Below, piece by piece: positions 8,164 through 18,476 of a DNA stretch of 64,000 nucleotides. The DNA lies in NCBI GenBank assembly GCA_030683155.1, contig JAUXMV010000065.1, positions 1 to 64,000 on the forward strand. Direction: 5' to 3'. Position 1 is the stretch's first letter. Every line of letters begins with the position of its first letter. The position numbers and the translations under genes were made by a program. Under the pieces are notes generated by a model that saw nothing but the letters and a program-made list of their open reading frames with translations, did not search any database and was not told the origin of the DNA. This DNA comes from Bacteroidales bacterium. Its GTDB lineage: Bacteria > Bacteroidota > Bacteroidia > Bacteroidales > F082.

Positions 8164-11100
8164 ATGCTTTCATCATCTATTGACAGTTACAAGCCCAAAA
8201 ATCATATTCGTATAGTAACGGCAGCTTCACTTTTCGACGGACACGATGCCGCCATCAACGTGATGCGGCGTATCATTCAGGCCAGCGGAGCCGAAGTGAT
8301 TCATCTCGGCCACAACCGTTCGGTGCAGGAAGTTGTAAACACCGCAATTCAGGAAGATGTGCAGGCTATTGCTATAACTTCTTATCAGGGAGGTCACATC
8401 GAGTATTTCAAATATATGTACGACCTGCTTGCCGAAGCGGGTTGCGGCCATATCCGCATCTTTGGAGGCGGGGGAGGAGTTATACTACCTTCTGAAATTG
8501 AAGAATTACAAACCTACGGCATCACACGCATTTATTCGCCCGACGATGGCCGCTCAATGGGTTTGCAGGGAATGATCAACGAACTGCTTGAAAAATCTGA
8601 TTTCCCCACAGGGAAAAATGTTGCCCGTGATATTGAAGCCCTCAAACGAAAGGATCATAAAGTGATCGGACAACTCATTTCGGCAGCAGAAAATCATCCT
8701 GAAGAAGTGCGGGGCTTCATAGAAGAGTTGCAAAATAAAACGTTGAAAAAATCTCCTGTTTTGGGCATCACCGGAACTGGCGGTGCAGGAAAATCAAGTC
8801 TTGTGGACGAAATTGTGCGCCGTTTTCTGCACGATCAGCAAGGTAAAACCCTTGGTATTATCTCTGTTGACCCTTCAAAACGCCGCACCGGCGGAGCGCT
8901 TCTGGGCGACAGAATTCGCATGAATGCCATCGACCACCCCAATGTGTATATGCGCTCACTGGCAACACGACAGTCGAATCTTGCCATGTCGAAATATGTA
9001 CGTGATGCAGAAATCATTCTACAGGCTGCCGGTTTCGACCTGATCATTCTTGAAACTTCGGGAATAGGACAGAGTGACACTGAAATCATCGATCACAGTG
9101 ATGTTTCACTTTATGTGATGACGCCCGAATATGGCGCAGCAACCCAACTTGAAAAAATTGACATGTTGGATTTTGCCGACTTCATTGCATTGAATAAATT
9201 TGACAAAAGGGGCGCACTTGATGCCTTGCGCGATGTAAAAAAACAATATCAGCGCAACCACAAACTTTTTGATACAGACCCTGAAGAGATGCCCGTTTTC
9301 GGAACAATTGCTTCTCAGTTTAACGATCCCGGTGTGAATGCACTCTATCTGGCTTTGCTTGAAAAAATAAGGGAAAAGGACCCCTCCGGCTTTCAGACTT
9401 CGATGGAAAAACCTGAAGAGATGTCGGAAAAAATCTTTATCATTCCACCAAAAAGGGTGCGTTATCTGAGTGAGATTTCTGAAACAATCCGTAATTATAA
9501 CAATTGGACGGAAAAGCAGAGCGAAACGGCGCACCTGCTCCAAAGTCTGAAAGAAAGTGCTGCATTGCTTGAAGAGCATCACAAAGCCCATGAGTTACAT
9601 GTACTTCAGGATTTGATAAATCGTGAACAACGAAAACTCGACCCGCTGGCCTGGGACATCATCGAGGGCTGGGAAGAAAAGAAGAAGTTGTATAAAGATC
9701 CGTTTTATGTGTTTCGTGTAAGGGACAAGGAAATTAAAGTTGCCACACACACCGAATCCCTTTCTCATCTTCAGATTCCAAAAGTTTCACTGCCTGCCTA
9801 TCGCTCATGGGGCGAAATCGTGCGATGGTCGCTCAAAGAGAATGTGCCGGGCGAATTTCCTTATGCTGCCGGCGTATTTCCATTCAAACGTGAAGAAGAA
9901 GATCCCACCCGCATGTTTGCCGGCGAAGGAGGTCCCGAACGCACCAACAGGCGCTTTCATTATGTTTCGCATGGCCTTCCTGCAAAAAGACTGTCAACGG
10001 CATTTGATTCTGTCACCCTTTATGGAGAAGATCCGGGCCGAAGACCTGATATTTATGGAAAAATCGGCAATGCCGGTGTCTCCATTGCTTGTCTGGATGA
10101 TGCCAAAAAGCTATACTCCGGCTTCAACCTTGCTGATTCAAAAACCAGCGTTAGTATGACAATCAATGGTCCGGCACCAACTTTGGTTGGCTTTTTCATG
10201 AATGCAGCCATCGATCAGCAATGCGAAATTTACATTCGTGAAAATGGTCTTGAGAAAGAAACCAACGCCATCATCGAGCAGATATACAAACAAAAAGGAA
10301 GCCCGCGACCACGGTATCAGGGTTCGCAACCAACCGGAAGTGATGGACTTGGCCTTTTACTTCTTGGAGTTACGGGCGACATGGTGCTTCCTTTGGAAGT
10401 GTATAACCGCATTAAAGCCGACACCGTTTGCCGTGTGAGAGGCACAGTGCAGGCGGATATTCTCAAAGAGGATCAGGCACAGAACACCTGCATTTTTTCA
10501 ACGGATTTCTCCCTGAAGCTGATGGGTGATGTTCAGGAATATTTTATAAAAAATAAGGTGCAGAATTTTTATTCTGTTTCCATTTCAGGTTATCATATTG
10601 CTGAAGCCGGCGCCAATCCTATTAGTCAGCTGGCATTTACACTGGCCAACGGATTCACTTACGTGGAATATTATATCTCGCGCGGAATGAATATTGATGA
10701 CTTTGCACCCAATCTTTCGTTTTTCTTTTCAAATGGGATTGATCCGGAGTTTTCGGTCATCGGAAGGGTTGCACGCCTTATCTGGGCCAAAGCCATGAAA
10801 AACAAATATGGCGCCAACGACCGTTCACAGAAACTCAAATATCATATACAGACTTCAGGACGTTCATTGCATGCACAGGAAATAGATTTCAATGACATCC
10901 GAACGACTTTGCAAGCCCTTTATGCGATTTATGACAACTGTAACTCACTACATACCAATGCTTATGACGAAGCAATAACAACGCCTACTGAAGAGTCTGT
11001 GCGCAGAGCTATTGCCATACAAATGATCATCAACCATGAGTTGGGCTTGTCAAAAAACCAAAATCCATTGCAGGGATCATTCATTATTGAAGAACTTACC

Positions 11101-11538
11101 GATCTTGTTGAGGAAGCTGTAATGGCTGAATTTGACCGTATTACAGAACGCGGTGGGGTTTTAGGAGCAATGGAAACAATGTATCAGCGGAGTAAAATTC
11201 AGGAAGAATCGCTCTATTACGAAACGCTCAAACATACAGGTAAGCTTCCAATTATGGGGGTGAATACTTTTCTATCGAGCAAAGGATCTCCCACTGTGAC
11301 GCCGGGCGAAGTGATTCGGGCTACTGTCGATGAAAAGGAATACCAAATTGAGATGCTGGAGCGCCTTCATCATGTTTGGCAATCTGAAGCTGAAGAGCAG
11401 CTCGTTAGTTTGAGAAAGGCCGCTTTGCACAACGAAAATGTTTTTGAAGCACTGATGGAAACGTCCAAATATGCTTCGCTGGGTCAGATTACACGAACTT
11501 TGTTTGAAGTTGGAGGACAATACAGACGAAATATGTAA
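8164..11538 (+). CDS. icmF: IcmF, fused isobutyryl-CoA mutase
   Basis: This single-chain adenosylcobalamin mutase interconverts branched and straight acyl-CoAs, classically isobutyryl-CoA and n-butyryl-CoA. The order is an N-terminal B12-binding domain (FDGHDAA, with H27 the likely cobalt ligand, then SYQGGH and GGGGG), a MeaI-type G-protein chaperone (P-loop G204-S211, [12 protein letters not shown] later), and the large TIM-barrel mutase domain. At 1124 residues it has the usual IcmF length. In the substrate-specificity segment [10 protein letters not shown]773 occupies the place where methylmalonyl-CoA mutase has the carboxylate-binding arginine (RNTY). GVFPFKR near residue 572 also follows IcmF. 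Isobutyryl-, isovaleryl- or pivalyl-type substrates are therefore likelier than methylmalonyl-CoA. The gene stands alone, divergent from the Fe-S oxidoreductase. Confidence 0.93.
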   Translation: MLSSSIDSYKPKNHIRIVTAASLFDGHDAAINVMRRIIQASGAEVIHLGHNRSVQEVVNTAIQEDVQAIAITSYQGGHIEYFKYMYDLLAEAGCGHIRIFGGGGGVILPSEIEELQTYGITRIYSPDDGRSMGLQGMINELLEKSDFPTGKNVARDIEALKRKDHKVIGQLISAAENHPEEVRGFIEELQNKTLKKSPVLGITGTGGAGKSSLVDEIVRRFLHDQQGKTLGIISVDPSKRRTGGALLGDRIRMNAIDHPNVYMRSLATRQSNLAMSKYVRDAEIILQAAGFDLIILETSGIGQSDTEIIDHSDVSLYVMTPEYGAATQLEKIDMLDFADFIALNKFDKRGALDALRDVKKQYQRNHKLFDTDPEEMPVFGTIASQFNDPGVNALYLALLEKIREKDPSGFQTSMEKPEEMSEKIFIIPPKRVRYLSEISETIRNYNNWTEKQSETAHLLQSLKESAALLEEHHKAHELHVLQDLINREQRKLDPLAWDIIEGWEEKKKLYKDPFYVFRVRDKEIKVATHTESLSHLQIPKVSLPAYRSWGEIVRWSLKENVPGEFPYAAGVFPFKREEEDPTRMFAGEGGPERTNRRFHYVSHGLPAKRLSTAFDSVTLYGEDPGRRPDIYGKIGNAGVSIACLDDAKKLYSGFNLADSKTSVSMTINGPAPTLVGFFMNAAIDQQCEIYIRENGLEKETNAIIEQIYKQKGSPRPRYQGSQPTGSDGLGLLLLGVTGDMVLPLEVYNRIKADTVCRVRGTVQADILKEDQAQNTCIFSTDFSLKLMGDVQEYFIKNKVQNFYSVSISGYHIAEAGANPISQLAFTLANGFTYVEYYISRGMNIDDFAPNLSFFFSNGIDPEFSVIGRVARLIWAKAMKNKYGANDRSQKLKYHIQTSGRSLHAQEIDFNDIRTTLQALYAIYDNCNSLHTNAYDEAITTPTEESVRRAIAIQMIINHELGLSKNQNPLQGSFIIEELTDLVEEAVMAEFDRITERGGVLGAMETMYQRSKIQEESLYYETLKHTGKLPIMGVNTFLSSKGSPTVTPGEVIRATVDEKEYQIEMLERLHHVWQSEAEEQLVSLRKAALHNENVFEALMETSKYASLGQITRTLFEVGGQYRRNM

Positions 11539-11594
11539 GGAGCTTATATAGAAAGGTTTATGAAAGACGCGGCTTTTTATCGAAAGAAATATTA

Positions 11595-12053
11595 CTAATA
11601 ATTTTTTTCGTCAATAAGATTGCCGTTTTCATCCCACATAAACCATGAGCCTGTTTTCTTTCCGTTCAGATAATTCATCTCGTAGCGGAGTGTCCCGTTT
11701 TCATCACGAATGAACCATTTTCCATTTTTCATATCGTCTGAATAGTTTGCTTCGGCGGTAATTGTGCCGTCAGCGGAGAAGGTTTGCCAGGTACCATGTT
11801 TCTTTCCTTTGCTCCAGGCTCTGATTTCTGATAAATATCCGGTTGAATGATAGTATCGGGAAAGACCATCTTCAAGTCCATTGATGAAATTTTGTTCAGA
11901 TTTCAATTGTCCTTCGGGATAAAATGACTGATGAAGTCCGTTCAGAAGCTTGTCGTTAAAATAAAACCCATCGTTGCGCCTTTCTGGCTCCTGCGCTGTA
12001 ATACTTGTGCTGATTAACAAAAGTAACATGACTGCCAGGGTTAACTTTTTCAT
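11595..12053 (-). CDS. Secreted MORN-type repeat protein
   Basis: About 152 residues from MKKLTLAV at 12053, with a signal peptide ending near SITAQ. The mature part is made of about five repeats of the form G-x-(W/Y)-x-x-(F/Y)-x-x-(D/N)-G-x-(L/I), for example LDGLSRYYHSTGYL, HGTWQTFSADGTI and TGSWFMWDENGNL. These are MORN_2 repeats, often labelled YwqK-family. They are common in Bacteroidota and no enzymatic role is known. The promoter at 12155-12185 favours this start over one at 12095. It forms a single-gene unit running toward icmF. Confidence 0.7.
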   Translation of the reverse strand: MKKLTLAVMLLLLISTSITAQEPERRNDGFYFNDKLLNGLHQSFYPEGQLKSEQNFINGLEDGLSRYYHSTGYLSEIRAWSKGKKHGTWQTFSADGTITAEANYSDDMKNGKWFIRDENGTLRYEMNYLNGKKTGSWFMWDENGNLIDEKNY

Positions 12054-12154
12054 CTCTAAAAGATTAATGATTGATAGAATAATACGGTGTTTCAAAGTTC
12101 ACGGTTTTAAACAGCATCACTTTCTTGATTCAAGCTGCACAAAAAGCCGTGACA

Positions 12155-12185
12155 CAAATATACAAAACTTACATTTAGTTTGCAA
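12155..12185 (-). promoter_or_regulatory. Putative promoter for MORN-repeat gene
   Basis: On the minus strand TTGC (12182-12185), a 19-nt spacer and TATATTTG (12155-12162) match the Bacteroidota consensus. The leader to the start at 12053 would be about 95 nt. Confidence 0.6.
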
Positions 12186-12205
12186 TGATGCAGGTGGCAG
12201 TGAAT

Positions 12206-12240
12206 AAAAAAGACAAACAAAAATCTCTGTTTGTCTTTTT
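12206..12240 (-). terminator. Intrinsic terminator after 12267-12623
   Basis: A 13-bp stem, AAAAAGACAAACA at 12206-12218 with TGTTTGTCTTTTT at 12228-12240, has a 9-nt loop. Read on the minus strand it is followed by a T run, and it lies 26 bp beyond the stop of the CarboxypepD_reg-like gene. Confidence 0.85.
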
Positions 12241-12266
12241 CATTGTGTCCTGAACAGGATTTAACG

Positions 12267-12623
12267 CTACTTCTTTATTTCAAGTTGAATGTCAACACTG
12301 TTATCTTTAGCGTTGACCTGTATTGAAGGAAGGCTTTTTTCTTCGTATGAAATGTATTTTACTTTCAAACTATAAGTGCCGGCCTCAACCTCGTTAATGT
12401 TGTATTTTCCTTCCAAATCTGTAAAAACCTTCAACGTGGTTCCTTCGATTTCGATTAATGCACCTGCTAGTCCTTCTCCGGTGTTTGCATCAGTTACTGT
12501 GCCGCTGATTATGGCCATGCCTGCAGGAGCTTTAGGTGCTTTCCCACTGTCATCTGAAGCAGAGAGTGAAGTGCCTAAAAGAAATACTACCATTGTTATT
12601 ATTACGCTTAATGTCTTTTTCAT
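12267..12623 (-). CDS. Secreted carboxypeptidase-regulatory-like protein
   Basis: A 118-residue exported protein. The signal peptide (MKKTLSVIITMVVFLLGTSLSAS) is followed by a short linker and one beta-sandwich domain of the CarboxypepD_reg-like type, with the hallmark GTVTDANTGEGLAGALIEIEGT, then TDLEGKYNINEVEAGTYSLKVKYISYEE. This domain usually sits at the N-terminus of TonB-dependent receptors; here it is alone. Its function is unknown, possibly structural in the envelope. A TATTTTTG -7-like element lies at 12648-12655 on the minus strand and a terminator follows the gene. Confidence 0.8.
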   Translation of the reverse strand: MKKTLSVIITMVVFLLGTSLSASDDSGKAPKAPAGMAIISGTVTDANTGEGLAGALIEIEGTTLKVFTDLEGKYNINEVEAGTYSLKVKYISYEEKSLPSIQVNAKDNSVDIQLEIKK

Positions 12624-12984
12624 GTTTTTGATGTTTAATTACAGCCGCAAAAATAGGTTGCAAGTTCATAAACGATGTTAACTGACACTTAAGTTTACTT
12701 TACCTTATTGTTAATTTAAGGTTAAGAACCTAAATGCTTTACTTTGGGATTCAATTATTCTTTGTCAGAATTTCTTAAGCCCATGCTTCAATTATATTTT
12801 ATTGTTTTCATAAGCAGTCCTAATATGAAATCTTTCAAAATCCTTTATCTGACAAGCAGGCATGATTCTTTTCTTTTCAAAAAATATATCAGGTTGATCA
12901 GTTGTTTGATACATATTATCTAAATTTGCCTCTGTAATTAACAGCCTTAAAGGCTTTTTAATAAAAATATTAATATAGAATTTT
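12624..12984. other. Divergent intergenic region
   Basis: 361 AT-rich bases between divergent genes, with no open frame worth calling. On the minus strand CAAAAATA at 12648-12655 reads as TATTTTTG for the 12267-12623 gene. On the plus strand TAAATTTG at 12921-12928, with TTGA at 12894-12897 (23-nt spacer), is a plausible promoter for the S9 peptidase. AGCC/GGCT near 12943-12955 is a small leader hairpin. Confidence 0.5.
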
Positions 12985-14886
12985 ATGAATTACCCTTCAT
13001 TAAAACCGGTGAAAGCTATTCACCTGATTATTTTTACTATGATTATGAACATGAGTGTTATCGCACAAAAACCTGAAATCATTCCTTTGGAAGATTTCTT
13101 CAAAAATCCGGAAAGAACTTCGTATAACATCAGTCCTGACGGAAAATACATTTCCTTTATGGCGCCCTACGAAAGCAGGATGAATATTTTTGTGCAAAAA
13201 ACCGGCAGCGATAAGGTTACACGCCTCACCTCCGAAACAAAGAGAGATATTGCCGGCTACTACTGGGCAAACAACACAAGGCTTCTTTACATTAACGACA
13301 ATGGCGGAGATGAAAATTTTGCACTTTTTGGCGTGGATGTAAACGGAAAAAATGAAAAATGCCTCACTTGTTTCGAAAATGTTAGAACGCAGATTATCGA
13401 TGACCTCGAAGATCAACCTGATTTTGTCATTGTTGGACTCAACAAGCGCGATGCAATGGTTTTTGATCCTTACAGGCTCAACATCAATACTGGCGACATG
13501 GTTATGCTTGCCGAAAATCCAGGCAATATTCAGGGCTGGATGACTGACCATGAAGGAAAATTGCGCGTTGCAATGGCCATTGTTGATGGTGTCAACACGC
13601 AATTGCTTTATCGCGATAACGAAGAAGAGGAGTTTCGTCCGATTCTCACAACAAGCTTCAAAGAGTCGATGAGCCCTCAGTTTTTTACTTTCGACAATAA
13701 AAGATTGTACGCTACATCCAACCTCAACCGCGACAAATCCGCTGCCGTAATTTTCGATCCTGTATCTGCAACCGAAACCGAAATGCTTTATGAAAACGAC
13801 TCTTATGATGTATCTTCTATCAGCTACTCAAGAAAGCGCAAAGTTATCACAGCAGCCAGTTACACCTCCTGGAAAAGAGAACGGAATTTCTTTGACGAAA
13901 CCACCAAAAAACTTTTTGAACGACTCGAAAAGGAATTGAAAGGCTATGAAATTTCCATTTCTGCCTCAGATAAAGCGGAAGAGAAATTCATCATCCGTAC
14001 TTACAGCGATCGCTCTCTGGGATCATATTATTTCTTTGACAAAAAGAAAGATAAGCTGACTAAAATCCAGGAAGTAAGTCCGTGGATTGACGAAAATCAG
14101 ATGGCAGAAATCAAACCAATACAATACCGTTCACGCGATGGTCTTATCATTCACGGCTATCTTACACTGCCAAAAGGTGTTGAACCAAAAAATCTGCCTG
14201 TAGTGATCAACCCTCACGGAGGTCCGTGGGCGCGCGACAACTGGGGCTTCAATCCGGAAGTACAGTTTCTTGCCAACCGCGGGTTTGCTGTTTTGCAAAT
14301 GAACTTCCGTGGCTCAACGGGTTATGGAAAAGCGTTTTGGGAAGCTAGTTTCAAGCAATGGGGCCTCACCATGCAAAATGATATTACAGATGGTGTTTAT
14401 TGGTTGATTGAGCAAGGAATTGCCGATAAGGACAATATTGCCATTTATGGGGCGAGCTACGGCGGTTATGCAACCTTGCAGGGACTGGTGGTAACGCCTA
14501 CATTGTATGCTGCCGGCGTTGATTATGTTGGCGTATCAAACCTCTTTACTTTTATGCAGACGATTCCTCCTTACTGGAAACCTTTGCTCGACATGATGTA
14601 TGAAATGGTTGGAAATCCTGAAACCGACAAAGTACAATTTGAAGCCACTTCTCCCGCCATGAATGCCCATCGCATTATGGCTCCGCTTTTTGTTGCACAA
14701 GGAGCGAAAGATCCACGTGTGAATATCGCTGAATCAGATCAGATTGTCGAAGCCATGCGCAAACGTGGTGTGGAAGTGGAATATATGGTAAAAGATAATG
14801 AAGGCCATGGTTTCCGCAACGAAGAAAACCGCTTTGATTTTTACAGGGCAATGGAGAAATTCCTTGCCAAACACCTTTTAGATTAA
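12985..14886 (+). CDS. S9 family prolyl oligopeptidase-type peptidase
   Basis: This exported serine peptidase of 633 residues has a signal peptide ending near SVIAQ, an N-terminal WD40-like beta-propeller (SPDGKYISFMAP and later blades) and a C-terminal alpha/beta-hydrolase domain. Likely catalytic residues are S491 in GASYGGY, D576 in GAKDPRVN and H608 in NEGHGF. The family cleaves acylated or short peptides, and Bacteroidota use such enzymes in periplasmic peptide breakdown. The oxyanion-side motif HGGPWARD is present. The gene appears monocistronic with a strong terminator after it. Among S9 subfamilies it looks nearest the acylaminoacyl-peptidase/DPP-like S9C group. Confidence 0.9.
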   Translation: MNYPSLKPVKAIHLIIFTMIMNMSVIAQKPEIIPLEDFFKNPERTSYNISPDGKYISFMAPYESRMNIFVQKTGSDKVTRLTSETKRDIAGYYWANNTRLLYINDNGGDENFALFGVDVNGKNEKCLTCFENVRTQIIDDLEDQPDFVIVGLNKRDAMVFDPYRLNINTGDMVMLAENPGNIQGWMTDHEGKLRVAMAIVDGVNTQLLYRDNEEEEFRPILTTSFKESMSPQFFTFDNKRLYATSNLNRDKSAAVIFDPVSATETEMLYENDSYDVSSISYSRKRKVITAASYTSWKRERNFFDETTKKLFERLEKELKGYEISISASDKAEEKFIIRTYSDRSLGSYYFFDKKKDKLTKIQEVSPWIDENQMAEIKPIQYRSRDGLIIHGYLTLPKGVEPKNLPVVINPHGGPWARDNWGFNPEVQFLANRGFAVLQMNFRGSTGYGKAFWEASFKQWGLTMQNDITDGVYWLIEQGIADKDNIAIYGASYGGYATLQGLVVTPTLYAAGVDYVGVSNLFTFMQTIPPYWKPLLDMMYEMVGNPETDKVQFEATSPAMNAHRIMAPLFVAQGAKDPRVNIAESDQIVEAMRKRGVEVEYMVKDNEGHGFRNEENRFDFYRAMEKFLAKHLLD

Positions 14887-14911
14887 AGGGTTTTTACAGT
14901 AGAATTTTTTG

Positions 14912-14949
14912 AACAAAGCCCTGTAGGAGATTTCTTGCAGGGCTTTGTT
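14912..14949 (+). terminator. Intrinsic terminator of S9 peptidase gene
   Basis: A 12-bp perfect stem (AACAAAGCCCTG at 14912-14923, CAGGGCTTTGTT at 14938-14949) is followed by TTTAT. It lies 26 bp after the stop codon. Confidence 0.9.
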
Positions 14950-15233
14950 TTATCTATTTTGCCGGTTAATCTTAATTTGAAGTACAGAGGATTGTTCTGA
15001 ATCCATTACCTCTTTGTGTTAGGCAGAGATTCCTCCTGTAACTTTGTGATATAGCTATTACACAAAGAGCCGCCAAGAAGCCACTAAGTTACACCAAGAA
15101 AAATATGAGTATTATAAGGAAAATCAATCCGAAAGCTCTCGCCTCAAAATAAGAACCAGCCATTTTTCTTACCTGATTAACCTTACAAAGATTGTTACCT
15201 TTGCAGCTCAAAATTGATTGAAGGTAGCACGCC
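14950..15233. other. Intergenic region with degenerate repeats
   Basis: About 280 bases without a gene. CTCTTTGTGT (15010-15019) and ACACAAAGAG (15060-15069) form a 10-bp inverted repeat. The latter runs into a degenerate CAAAG/CCAAGAAG/CCACTAAG stretch to about 15100. TACCTTTG at 15196-15203 is a candidate -7 element for the SulP gene, although no good -33 element precedes it. The leader would be about 30 nt. Confidence 0.45.
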
Positions 15234-16925
15234 ATGAAAGCAAAAATTACCGAAAACATTAAAAAAGTATTTCACCCAAAAATACTTACAACCCTCAAAA
15301 ATTACAACTCCAGGACTTTCATTTCTGATCTCATAGCAGGTGTTATCGTTGGTGTTGTGGCACTTCCGCTTGCCATCGCTTTTGGAATTGCTTCAGGAGT
15401 AGCGCCCGAAAAGGGCATTATTACGGCTATCATTGGAGGATTTCTTATTTCGCTGCTAGGCGGAAGCAAAGTGCAGATTGGGGGCCCGACAGGCGCTTTC
15501 ATCGTGATTGTTTATGGTATCGTGCAGCAATTTGGCGTTGAAGGCCTACTTGTGGCTACATTGATGGCAGGTTTCATGCTTGTCGCAATGGGAGTTCTGC
15601 AGCTTGGAACAATCATCAAGTTTATGCCATTTCCAATCGTTGTTGGTTTTACAAGCGGAATAGCGGTTGTCATTTTTTCGAGCCAGATAAAAGACTTTTT
15701 TGGGCTTACGGTAGCAGAGGCTACTCCGGCAGATTTTATAGAAAAATGGAATTTTTATTTTCATCATTTTGATGCCATAAACTACTATTCCCTTGCGATT
15801 GGGGTATTCACCGTGCTTTTGATTTCGTTGTGGCCACGCGTGAACAAGCGAATTCCTGGCACTTTGATAGCACTTTTGCTTACAACGCTGGCAGCCTCAT
15901 TTTTTCAGCTTCCGGTTGAAACCATTGGAAGTCGTTTCGGTGAAATTAAAGCAACGATCCCAATGCCATCCATTCCTTCGGTGAGTTTTGACACCTTTAA
16001 AATGTTGTTGGCACCTGCTTTTACAATTGCTATGTTAGGTGCAATAGAGTCACTGCTTTCGGCCATGGTCGCCGATGGAGCCACAGGCGGACGACACAGA
16101 TCCAATACAGAGCTTATCGGACAAGGTTTTGCCAACATTATTACTCCTCTTTTTGGAGGTATTCCCGCCACCGGTGCCATTGCACGCACAATGACCAACA
16201 TCCGCAATGGAGGAAAAACTCCGCTTGCAGGAATTATTCATGCGATAACACTGCTACTTATTTTACTCTTTTTTGGTAAGCTGGCCCGGCTGATTCCCAT
16301 GAGCACCCTGGCAGGAATTCTGATTATGGTATCCTATAATATGAGTGAGTGGAGATCATTCAAAGGATTATTCAGAAATAGCCGGTCTGATATCGCCGTG
16401 CTGCTTGTGACATTTTTTCTGACTGTGATCATTGACCTCACTGTTGCCATTCAGTTTGGACTTCTTCTGGCAGTATTGCTTTTCCTTAAACGTATCATAG
16501 AAACCACTGGCGTCGAGGTACTCAAAATGGAGGTTGAAGATGATGCTGATGAATTTGCAGAGGAAGGTCAGCAGCTGAGCATCCCCGAGGGTGTAGAGGT
16601 ATTTGAGATCAATGGACCATTCTTTTTTTGTGTTGCAAATAAGTTTGAAGAAGCAGAAAAGAATCTGACAAAAATGCCTTTGGTTCGCATTATAAGATTG
16701 CGCCGTGTTCCTTTTATTGATGCCACCGGATTGAGCAACCTCGGAAATTTTATCAGAAGGTCAAGGAACAAAAATATTCATATCATATTAAGTGGCGCCA
16801 ATTTACAAGTGCGCAATGCCCTTCAGAAAAACGGTTTCTTTGAACTTTTGGGAGAAGAAAATGTTTGTCCGGACATACAATGCGCGCTTAATAAAGCGGA
16901 TGAACTGCTTGTTAGAAAGAGATGA
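15234..16925 (+). CDS. SulP family anion transporter with STAS domain
   Basis: This inner-membrane SLC26/SulP transporter has 563 residues. The N-terminal 430 or so residues carry the 14-segment membrane domain, including DLIAGVIVGVVALPLAIAFGIASG and GSKVQIGGPTGAFIV, the conserved entry and anion-binding regions. A C-terminal STAS domain follows (from VEVFEINGPFFF, with PFIDATGL near the usual phospho-site). Substrates in the family include sulfate, bicarbonate and other anions. Sulfate would suit the cysD/cysN genes 35 kb away, but nothing local proves it. No neighbour is clearly in the same operon. Confidence 0.92.
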   Translation: MKAKITENIKKVFHPKILTTLKNYNSRTFISDLIAGVIVGVVALPLAIAFGIASGVAPEKGIITAIIGGFLISLLGGSKVQIGGPTGAFIVIVYGIVQQFGVEGLLVATLMAGFMLVAMGVLQLGTIIKFMPFPIVVGFTSGIAVVIFSSQIKDFFGLTVAEATPADFIEKWNFYFHHFDAINYYSLAIGVFTVLLISLWPRVNKRIPGTLIALLLTTLAASFFQLPVETIGSRFGEIKATIPMPSIPSVSFDTFKMLLAPAFTIAMLGAIESLLSAMVADGATGGRHRSNTELIGQGFANIITPLFGGIPATGAIARTMTNIRNGGKTPLAGIIHAITLLLILLFFGKLARLIPMSTLAGILIMVSYNMSEWRSFKGLFRNSRSDIAVLLVTFFLTVIIDLTVAIQFGLLLAVLLFLKRIIETTGVEVLKMEVEDDADEFAEEGQQLSIPEGVEVFEINGPFFFCVANKFEEAEKNLTKMPLVRIIRLRRVPFIDATGLSNLGNFIRRSRNKNIHIILSGANLQVRNALQKNGFFELLGEENVCPDIQCALNKADELLVRKR

Positions 16926-17044
16926 TTTTTAACACCTATAAATAAATGAGTTACTAAAGTACCGGAATAATTAAATTTTCATAATTTTCCAATAAATTTG
17001 CACTTTGGAAGTTATATACAATGTTTATGATAATATTGATACCT

Positions 17045-17713
17045 ATGAGAAAAAAAAGTATGATGCTGGTTGCACCACGTTTTTTGCTGGTGCTTTTAAT
17101 GGCTGCGGTAACCCTGGGTGGTACAACAAGCTGCAAGAGCAAGAAAAAATTAGCACGGGAACAAGCTGCTGCTGAATATGCAGCGCGTGTTGATCAGGCT
17201 AAAAAAGATCTTACAGCAATTTTAGATGATAAAACCAGTTGGTCATTGCAGGAGAAGGAGCAACGTTTTGAAACAATTAAATCATGGAATCTTCAGGATG
17301 AAGAAGTGCTGAAGCTCATCGATCTGGTTGAAGACAAACTTGCACGCGAACGCTCTGAATCGATGCGAAAAGCGGAAGAAGACAGGCTAAGAAAGGCTGA
17401 AGAGGAACGATTAAAAGCCAGTGGGTCTAAATATTCTGTGCTTGAAAATCATTTTCTTTCTATCGCCGGAGCACCCAGCGTGGCTGTAGCCAATGAAAAA
17501 ATTGGTCAGGTTTTGCAACTCTTTTCAACACCCGATGTACCGGTACTGATCATTATCAGTCAGGCCGGAGGATTCAACGACTATGACCGTCCGACAACTA
17601 TTCGTAAGTACCTTGACTATCTGAAAGATCAAAAGGTTAACAACAACAGGGTTGAGCAAGCCAAATACGATGCAAACGGAAAAATAACAGAATTGGAATT
17701 GATAAAAAAATAG
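17045..17713 (+). CDS. Lipoprotein of unknown function
   Basis: About 222 residues. A lipoprotein signal peptide ends in GGTTSC, so the protein should be anchored in a membrane facing the periplasm. It continues with a highly charged helical region (KSKKKLAREQAAAEYAARVD through RKAEEDRLRKAEEERLKAS, split by a short unit) and a small globular C-terminal domain with PVLIIISQAGGFNDYDRPTT. I do not recognise a named family. The ATG at 17045 gives the better signal peptide; an upstream in-frame ATG is at 17021. The next gene begins 6 bp after this stop, so the two form an operon. Confidence 0.65.
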   Translation: MRKKSMMLVAPRFLLVLLMAAVTLGGTTSCKSKKKLAREQAAAEYAARVDQAKKDLTAILDDKTSWSLQEKEQRFETIKSWNLQDEEVLKLIDLVEDKLARERSESMRKAEEDRLRKAEEERLKASGSKYSVLENHFLSIAGAPSVAVANEKIGQVLQLFSTPDVPVLIIISQAGGFNDYDRPTTIRKYLDYLKDQKVNNNRVEQAKYDANGKITELELIKK

Positions 17714-17719
17714 CGGAAC

Positions 17720-18298
17720 ATGAGAAAAATCACTTTAATAATGGCTGTTGTGTTCAGCCTTTTTTCCGGATATACCCTTTCAGCCCAGGACAACCTAAGC
17801 CCTGAGCGCAAACAGGCCATTGATAGTTTGGCTCTTGAGAAGGTGCGCGATCTGAGTAAATATGTTAGCATCATTGGAAGCAAATCCACTCCCTGGAGCG
17901 AGGCCAACCGCGTGATTGACCGCGCCGAAGAACTATTTATGCAAGGTGCCGAAATTGGCGTCTCATCCCTCTTCAGATCAGAGATTAACTATTTCAAGGT
18001 GCGCCAATATTTCGAAAGACTAATGCGTTTGAACTATGACAGGGTTGAGATTGAATGGTACAAGATAGAATATGTAAGCGACCTGCAACGTCAGCCCGAT
18101 GGCACTTATGTTGGTGTAATTACAATATTCCAGAAGTTCAGAGGCTTTGATCGTGAAGGCGGTCTGGTTTATGAAGATACAACCAAAAAAGACATAACCG
18201 TGTATGTAAAACGCAAGGAAACCCAGATTGGTGGCCGCCTGATCGGCTTCTGGGATGTACTTCTGGGAGATATCCGCGTTAAAGAAACGAGTCGTTAG
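17720..18298 (+). CDS. Exported protein of unknown function
   Basis: 192 residues with a signal peptide (MRKITLIMAVVFSLFSGYTLSAQ). The mature part begins with a helical segment and ends in an alternating beta pattern (VEIEWYKIEYVSDLQRQPDG, then YVGVITIFQKFRGFD). That order resembles the N-terminal domain of the large LRR protein at 19325, suggesting a shared fold, but this is by eye only. It follows the lipoprotein gene by 6 bp and ends before a strong terminator. Confidence 0.65.
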   Translation: MRKITLIMAVVFSLFSGYTLSAQDNLSPERKQAIDSLALEKVRDLSKYVSIIGSKSTPWSEANRVIDRAEELFMQGAEIGVSSLFRSEINYFKVRQYFERLMRLNYDRVEIEWYKIEYVSDLQRQPDGTYVGVITIFQKFRGFDREGGLVYEDTTKKDITVYVKRKETQIGGRLIGFWDVLLGDIRVKETSR

Positions 18299-18352
18299 AT
18301 ACAAACACTTTTGCCCGCGAAAGTTTTTTGGCTGGCATAGTAGAATCATACA

Positions 18353-18382
18353 AAACCCCGTCAGAATATTCCGGCGGGGTTT
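18353..18382 (+). terminator. Intrinsic terminator
   Basis: AAACCCCG at 18353-18360 pairs with CGGGGTTT at 18375-18382, closing a 14-nt loop. It separates the lipoprotein pair from the next two-gene unit. Confidence 0.8.
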
Positions 18383-18476
18383 GCTTATAAAACCAAAGTT
18401 GTGGATTGTATTTTTTAGTCCCTGATAGAGACATAATGTTAGTGAAACACTATTTTTGCACACCGAAAAATGTTTT

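Noticed and set aside
8164-11538. Methylmalonyl-CoA mutase
   Set aside because: The domain order is that of IcmF and the carboxylate-binding arginine is replaced by Q773.
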